Shown: positions 59,697-64,000 of the stretch, piece by piece
Numbering within the stretch: the first letter of the stretch is position 1
How the letters are laid out: each line of letters opens with the position of its first letter
Origin: DATFDN01 sp963818885
GTDB taxonomy: Bacteria > Pseudomonadota > Alphaproteobacteria > Acetobacterales > Acetobacteraceae
Assembly (NCBI GenBank): GCA_963818885.1
Contig: CAWFTP010000003.1
Coordinates: 1,364,001 to 1,428,000, forward strand
Reading direction: 5' to 3'
DNA: 64,000 nt
Notes under the pieces: model-generated
The model's input: the letters and a program-made list of their open reading frames with translations, nothing else
The model's database searches: none
What the model was told of the DNA's origin: nothing
Position numbers and translations under genes: made by a program

Positions 59697-60210
59697 TTAT
59701 ACCGTCCGCCTCGCGCGCCGCGCCAGCTTCCGCCTCGTCGCCGGCGGCCGCAGCACGATCGCCCGGCCGGGGAAGGAGCGGACCAGGGCCAGGTTGCGCC
59801 GGCGCCGGACGCGGTTCCAGGTCCAGGTGAAACGCAGGAACCCCCAGTCCAATCTCTCGGCACAGCCCCGAGCGGAATCCGCCCGCACTCGCCCGGTACT
59901 GGGTGGTGGTCCGCCAGAGGATGCGCAGCACGCACAGCCAGGACGGAACGTCGAGATAGATCACCGTGTCGGCGGCGCGAAACCGCGGATCAAGCGTGCT
60001 CGCGGTGTAGTTGCCGTCGATCACCCAGGCGGGCAGCGTCGCGATACGCTCGACCTCCGTGCGGAACTCTTCCGCCGGCGTCTCGATCCAGCCGGGCTGC
60101 CAAAAGGCCTGGTCGAGATGGAACACGGGCAGGCCGTGCTCGGCGCCCAAGCGTCTCGCCAGGGTAGACTTGCCGCTGCCCGGAGGCCCCATGACCAGGA
60201 TGCGGCGCAT
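59697..60210 (-). CDS. P-loop kinase of the adenylate-kinase/FlaR type (one indel)
   Basis: ATG 60210 starts MRRILVMGPPGSGKSTLARRLGAE with a Walker A motif, followed by FHLDQAFWQPGW, WVIDGNYTASTLDPRF and DTVIYLDVPSWLCVLRILWR, the pattern of small topology-modulation/FlaR-like kinases. Near 59885 one base is off: the family-like continuation RADSARGCAERLDWGFLRFTWTW is in the neighbouring frame and ends at 59697. The total is about 170 residues. Nucleoside or shikimate-type substrates are possible but not established. Confidence 0.82.
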
Positions 60211-60248
60211 CGCCGGGCCGCCCGGAGCGAAAGAAGCAGGGCGCGCCG

Positions 60249-60374
60249 CTAGCCCTGCCGCGCCTTCATCCGCGGGTTCTTCTTGTTAATGATGTACACC
60301 CGCCCGCGGCGGCGCACGACGCGACAATTCTTATCGCGCAGCTTGGCGGAGCGGAGGCTGTTGCGGATACGCAT
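60249..60374 (-). CDS. rpmJ: 50S ribosomal protein bL36 (zinc-free form)
   Basis: A 41-residue gene: MRIRNSLRSAKLRDKN, then CRVVRRRGRVYIINKKNPR and MKARQG. It has one Cys (Cys17) and lacks the other zinc ligands of the C+ form, as is normal for alphaproteobacterial bL36. ATG 60374 and the TAG stop at 60249 are unambiguous. The protein binds 23S rRNA near the peptidyl-transferase region. The upstream 55 bases to the hydrolase gene contain no clear ribosome site beyond CAGAGT. Confidence 0.96.
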   Translation of the reverse strand: MRIRNSLRSAKLRDKNCRVVRRRGRVYIINKKNPRMKARQG

Positions 60375-60429
60375 GACGGACTCTGGCTGACGGACGAACG
60401 GGGGCGATTAGAGCCGGGGGTGATCGCTG

Positions 60430-61324
60430 TCAACCCGCGCCGCCGAGGCGCTCGCGCATGAACCGCCCGGCCGATTCGAGGGCTCTTCGCCCAGCGGCGA
60501 GGCGCTGATGGAACAGCGGCCAGACATGGATCATCTCGGGATAGATCTCGAGCCGAACCGCGACATCCGCCGCCCCCGCAGCGCCGGCGAGACGCACCGA
60601 GTTGTCGAGCAAGGTCTCCGCTGATCCCACCTGGATCAGCAGCGGCGGCAGGCCGCGCAAATCGGCATGCAGCGGCGAGACGAGCGGGTTGCGCGCCGAT
60701 GCTCCGGCGAGGTAGCCCGCCGCCAAGCCGTCCAGGTAGTCCTTCTGGATCATCGGATCGACGCCGGCCTTCTCCGTGATGCTCCTTCCCGTCATCTCCA
60801 GATCGGTCCAGGGCGAGATGCACCAGCCGCAAGCGGGCAGCGCCTCGCCCGCATCGCGCAAGGATACGAGGGTCGCGAGCGTCAGCCCGCCGCCCGCGCT
60901 GTCGCCGCCGATTGCGATGGCGGCAGGCCGAAAGCCGCTCGACAGCAGGAACCGATAGCCGGCGAGCGCGTCCTCCAGCGCCGCCGGGAACGGGTTCTCT
61001 GGCGCCAGCCGGTATTCCAGGGTGAGCGTGCGCGTCCCCGCCCGACGTCCCGCCTCGGCCACCATCGCCCGGTGGCTCGCGATGGAGCCGGAGGCGTAGC
61101 CGCCGCCGTGCAGGAACAGCAGCACGCGGCTCGCATCCGCCGCCGGCGTCGCAGCCCACTCCGCCAGCACGCCGTTCGCCGCCGCCTGCTCGGTCCGCAC
61201 GTCGGAGGGCAGCGGGAACTGCGCGCCGAGCGCATCGAGCCGGACTCGACGCTCGCTCAACCCAGGCGGCCTTGGATTTCGCGGCTATCGCCGCCCTGAT
61301 GGCGTGGAGTTCCGGATCGGACAT
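60430..61324 (-). CDS. Alpha/beta hydrolase of the hormone-sensitive-lipase family (one indel)
   Basis: ATG 61324, after GAAGGAAG, reads MSDPELHAIRAAIAAKSKAAW, and one base near 61265 shifts into RRVRLDALGAQFPLPSDVRTEQ. The catalytic domain has the oxyanion motif LFLHGGGYASGS, the nucleophile Ser in GGDSAGGGL and the His in EMIHVWPLF; the cap is short. HSL-family enzymes hydrolyse short acyl esters or lactones. The length of about 297 residues is normal. The substrate is unknown. Confidence 0.9.
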
Positions 61325-61458
61325 GTCGAGCTTCCTTCACAATTCTCGCCGCACCATTACGACAACGCGCGGGCCTGGGCATCCGGGTTGCCGCGTCGGA
61401 CACCCGCACCTAAAAGGCGGCGCGGCCGCGCGCGCCGCGCGTCGCGTGGAAGAAGGTC

Positions 61459-63663
61459 TTGTCGATCAGGCGCATCGTCTCACATCCGGCCGCGATCATC
61501 GTCCTGCTCCCGCTCCTGGTCGCCTCGCCGCAGCTCGTCGGATTGCTCGATCCAGACCCGATGCTGCGGGTGGCGTATCTCGCGCTGCACGTCAGCCATG
61601 GCCTGGTCAACGCGGGGTTCGCTCGCGGCTGGCCGACGCTTGACCCTAATGACGGGTTCACGACGCAGGCGCTCGGTCATCTCGCCGCCTGGGACTGGGT
61701 GCACGGCATCGTGCCATGGTGGAACCCCTATACCGGCGTGGGCCTCCCGCTCGCGGGGGAATACCAGCCGGCGGCGTTCTTCCCGCTGACGCTGCTCCAG
61801 CTGCTGCCGCGCGCGATGGCCTTGCAGCATGTCGCGCTGCAGATCATCGCGGGATTGGGGAGCTACTACCTGCTGGACGCGCTGCGCGTCGGGCGGCCGG
61901 CAGCGACGGCGGGTGGCGTCCTGTTCGCCTTCAACGGCGCGATCGCCTGGTTCAACCACGCCCCCGCCTTCCCGGTGCCGTTCCTGCCATGGATGCTGTT
62001 CGGGATCGAGCGCATCCACCAGGGCGGCTCCTGGCGCTGGTTCGCGCTCGCGCTGGCGCTGAACCTGCTCGCCGGCTTCCCGGAGACCGCGTATATCAAC
62101 GGCTTGCTCGTGCTGCTCTGGGCGGGGCTGCGCTTCGTGCAGGCGGCGCGCCGGTCGCGGCTGCGCTACGCGAGCCGCGTGCTGCTGGGCGGCGTGATCG
62201 GTGTCGCGCTCAGCGCGCCGCAGCTGCTCGCCTTCTTCAGCTTCCTGCCGCAGGCCCATCTCGGCGGGCACACGGGCGGCATCTTCGCGAATGCGGTGAT
62301 GCTGCCCTTCGCGGCCCTTCCCGGCCTCGTCGCGCCGTACATCTTCGGCCCGATCGAGGCTTACGCCTTGCAATACCCGATACTCGAGAGCGTCTGGGGG
62401 TTGGGCGGCTATGTCAGCCTGCCGCTCCTCGCCATGGCGCTTGTCGGCGTGATCCGCCGCCGCGCCTCGCCGCTCGTCTGGCTGCTCGTCGCCTGGACGG
62501 CGCTGACACTCGCACGGTCGTTCGGCGTCGAGCCGATCACGCAGGTCTTGAACGCGATCCCGGGGATCACGGAGATCATGTTCCCGCGCTACGCGACGCC
62601 GTCCTGGATCATGGCGATCGTCATCCTGGCGGCGTTCGGCCTTGACGGGCTCGCGCGGACCGACCACTCGCCACGCCCCGCGATCCTCATCACCGGCGCC
62701 GTCGCGGCACTCGCCTTGCTGGGAAGCGTCGCGTGGACGGCTGCCATCGAGATGCGCCTCGACACCGTGCCAGCGCTACGTGGGTGGGCAGTGGCGTCGC
62801 TGTTCTGGACTGCGATCATCACGGCTGGTGCGCTGGTGTTCGCCTACCGCCGCGCCGGATCGGCATCGGCGCCGCGCCTCGCCGGCGCCCTGCTGATCGC
62901 GGATGCGGCGCTTATGGCGCTGCTGTCCAGCCTCTCTTATCCGGCGAGCGGGCGGCTCGACATGGCGGCGATCAGGTTCCTCCAAGGCAGTCTCGGATCC
63001 TATCGGTTCTATTCGCTCGGGCCGGTGCAGGCGAATTACGGCGCCTATTTCCGCATCGCCTCGATCAACCACAACTACCTGCCGATCGCCCGGCGCTGGG
63101 TCGACTACGTGGCGGCGAATCTGGATCGCGCAGCCGACCCCATCATCTTCAACGGCATCTTCCCGCGCGCCGCGCCGGGCGAGCCGAGCCAGACCGAGGA
63201 GCTGCGCCGCAACCTCGCTTCCTATGAGTGGGTAGGGGTCAAATACGTCGTCGCCCCGGCGGGCGCGATGCCGTTCGAGGCGCCGACTCCGCCGCGCGTT
63301 TATGGCGACCGGCTGCTGTCCATCTATGAGCTTGCCGACCCGCGCCCCTACTTCGAGATCGTCTTGGGCGACTGCACGTTATCAGCGGCCGAGGAGCGGA
63401 CGCAGCTGACCGCCGAGTGCAAGGTGCCGGGCATGCTGCTGCGGCGCGAGTTGTTCTTCCCCGGCTGGTCGGCGACGGTGAACGGCGCAGCCGCCGCGAT
63501 CCGCCCGTATCGTGATCTGTTCCAGGTGATCGACCTGCCCGCCGGCCGCTCGACCATCGCCTTCGCCTACGCGCCGCCGCACGCCCGCTGGGGGTGGCTT
63601 GCCGCGGGTCTGGGCGTGCTCGCGCTGTTCGTGCCGAGACGGGGCGCGCCAATCCCGCGCTAG
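61459..63663 (+). CDS. YfhO-like multi-spanning membrane protein (GT-C fold candidate)
   Basis: The 734-residue protein has about twelve membrane segments over the first 500 residues, with acidic loop residues TLDPNDGF and WWNPYTGVGLPLAGEYQPAAFFPL in the first extracytoplasmic loop, as in YfhO/GT-C-type glycosyltransferases. The soluble C-terminal 200 residues end with a small beta domain containing LFFPGWSATVNGAAAAIRPY and LPAGRSTIAFAYAP, the YfhO hallmark. YfhO-like proteins modify teichoic or other surface polymers. The best start is TTG 61459 next to GAAGG; no ATG or GTG fits. The stop overlaps the convergent acyl-CoA dehydrogenase stop in CTAG. Confidence 0.8.
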   Translation: MSIRRIVSHPAAIIVLLPLLVASPQLVGLLDPDPMLRVAYLALHVSHGLVNAGFARGWPTLDPNDGFTTQALGHLAAWDWVHGIVPWWNPYTGVGLPLAGEYQPAAFFPLTLLQLLPRAMALQHVALQIIAGLGSYYLLDALRVGRPAATAGGVLFAFNGAIAWFNHAPAFPVPFLPWMLFGIERIHQGGSWRWFALALALNLLAGFPETAYINGLLVLLWAGLRFVQAARRSRLRYASRVLLGGVIGVALSAPQLLAFFSFLPQAHLGGHTGGIFANAVMLPFAALPGLVAPYIFGPIEAYALQYPILESVWGLGGYVSLPLLAMALVGVIRRRASPLVWLLVAWTALTLARSFGVEPITQVLNAIPGITEIMFPRYATPSWIMAIVILAAFGLDGLARTDHSPRPAILITGAVAALALLGSVAWTAAIEMRLDTVPALRGWAVASLFWTAIITAGALVFAYRRAGSASAPRLAGALLIADAALMALLSSLSYPASGRLDMAAIRFLQGSLGSYRFYSLGPVQANYGAYFRIASINHNYLPIARRWVDYVAANLDRAADPIIFNGIFPRAAPGEPSQTEELRRNLASYEWVGVKYVVAPAGAMPFEAPTPPRVYGDRLLSIYELADPRPYFEIVLGDCTLSAAEERTQLTAECKVPGMLLRRELFFPGWSATVNGAAAAIRPYRDLFQVIDLPAGRSTIAFAYAPPHARWGWLAAGLGVLALFVPRRGAPIPR

Positions 63664-64000
63664 AACGCCGCGTCCTCGAACGCGCGCAGCGTGCCGCCTC
63701 CGGCCATGATCACCGAGGCGAGGGACGAGGTTTGCGGGAGCATCCGTTCGATGAAGAAGCGCGCCGTCCCCAGCTTGGCGCGGTAGAACGCCTCGTCTTG
63801 ACGCCGCAGCACGACCTCGGCGGCGCGTGCCCACACGAAGCCGAGTGCGGTGAGCGCGAACAGGCGGAGGTAGTCCGTCGCCGCGGCACCCGCTTCGAAC
63901 GGATCACCGAGGCCACGCCGCGCCACCTCCGCCGTCACCTGCTGCAACCGCCCGAATGCCTTCGACAGCGGCAGCACGCAGAACTCGAGCGCGGCGTCGT
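63660..64000 (-). CDS. Acyl-CoA dehydrogenase, C-terminal part (runs off the window)
   Basis: Only the last 113 residues are inside the window; the frame stays open to the edge. It reads DAALEFCVLPLSKAFGRLQQVT, FEAGAAATDYLRLFALTALGFVWARAAEVVL and AKLGTARFFIERMLPQTSSLASVIMAGGGTL, the C-terminal helical extension (PF12806-type) of the long, about 590-residue, bacterial acyl-CoA dehydrogenases such as FadE/DmdC. It would oxidise acyl-CoA to enoyl-CoA. The stop lies at 63660. Confidence 0.88.
   Translation of the reverse strand, partial: DAALEFCVLPLSKAFGRLQQVTAEVARRGLGDPFEAGAAATDYLRLFALTALGFVWARAAEVVLRRQDEAFYRAKLGTARFFIERMLPQTSSLASVIMAGGGTLRAFEDAAF

Noticed and set aside
1..64000. CRISPR array, rRNA operon, prophage or insertion sequence
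   Set aside because: No regularly spaced direct repeats, no rRNA signatures, no phage structural genes and no transposase were seen on either strand.

Overview
The window is 64 kb of GC-rich DNA with strong G/C preference at third codon positions. It reads as the chromosome of an alphaproteobacterium, most plausibly of the Acetobacteraceae/Rhodospirillales type. Supporting this are metK followed directly by trmB, the 41-residue zinc-free form of ribosomal protein bL36, a DUF1127 protein, the prkA-yeaH-spoVR triad, glcDEF glycolate oxidase genes and many LivFGMHK-type ABC genes. The taxonomic placement is inference from gene content; no rRNA is present.

Layout. 1-4.7 kb: metK end, trmB, a GAF/HWE-type histidine kinase, an acyltransferase and a stand-alone response regulator. 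4.9-9.5 kb (minus): a branched-chain-amino-acid-type ABC operon in the order livK-H-M-G-F. 9.6-17 kb: two metallo-beta-lactamase-fold enzymes, a nitronate monooxygenase-like flavoprotein coupled to aminopeptidase N, and a CocE/NonD hydrolase. 17-24.4 kb: a Bax-inhibitor-1 protein, a YbbAP-type ABC pair, the esterase tesA, thpR, and a large AI-2E family protein with an unusual soluble tail. 24.4-30 kb: tRNA-Arg(CCT), then the stress-kinase cluster prkA, yeaH, spoVR. 30-40 kb: a small Tat-signal peptide gene, LysE and MFS exporters, a thioesterase, an SDR, a DUF1127 protein, Xaa-Pro aminopeptidase, a PEP-CTERM surface protein, an MBL/RraA pair and a TauE exporter. 40-47 kb: an SHS-type MFS carrier, a methyltransferase and a complete sugar-type ABC importer ending in a VOC protein. 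47-60 kb: glcF, a TPR lipoprotein-like protein, a four-repeat membrane protein with an OmpR-type two-component pair and a PepSY protein, a CoA-transferase/ThDP-lyase pair, a RES/Xre toxin-antitoxin module with a clear operator, and glcE-glcD on the other strand. 60-64 kb: DUF29, a small P-loop kinase, rpmJ, an HSL-family hydrolase, a YfhO-like membrane protein and the end of an acyl-CoA dehydrogenase.

Reading frames are broken by single-base indels in at least fourteen genes, concentrated at 0-12 kb and 55.7-61.3 kb, whereas 38-55.6 kb is clean. Several pairs of indels compensate within one gene, including the essential metK, so most look like sequence errors rather than true gene decay. I give the coordinates of the whole reconstructed gene in those cases. 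Four clusters of palindromic CCTCTCCC/GGGAGAGG repeats sit at gene ends, three of them between convergent genes.

The most interesting items are the RES/Xre module hidden by frameshifts, the small Tat-signal peptide, the four-repeat membrane protein with its own two-component system and PepSY neighbour, the CoA-transferase/ThDP-lyase pair placed between the two halves of the glycolate oxidase genes, and the soluble C-terminal extension on the AI-2E protein.
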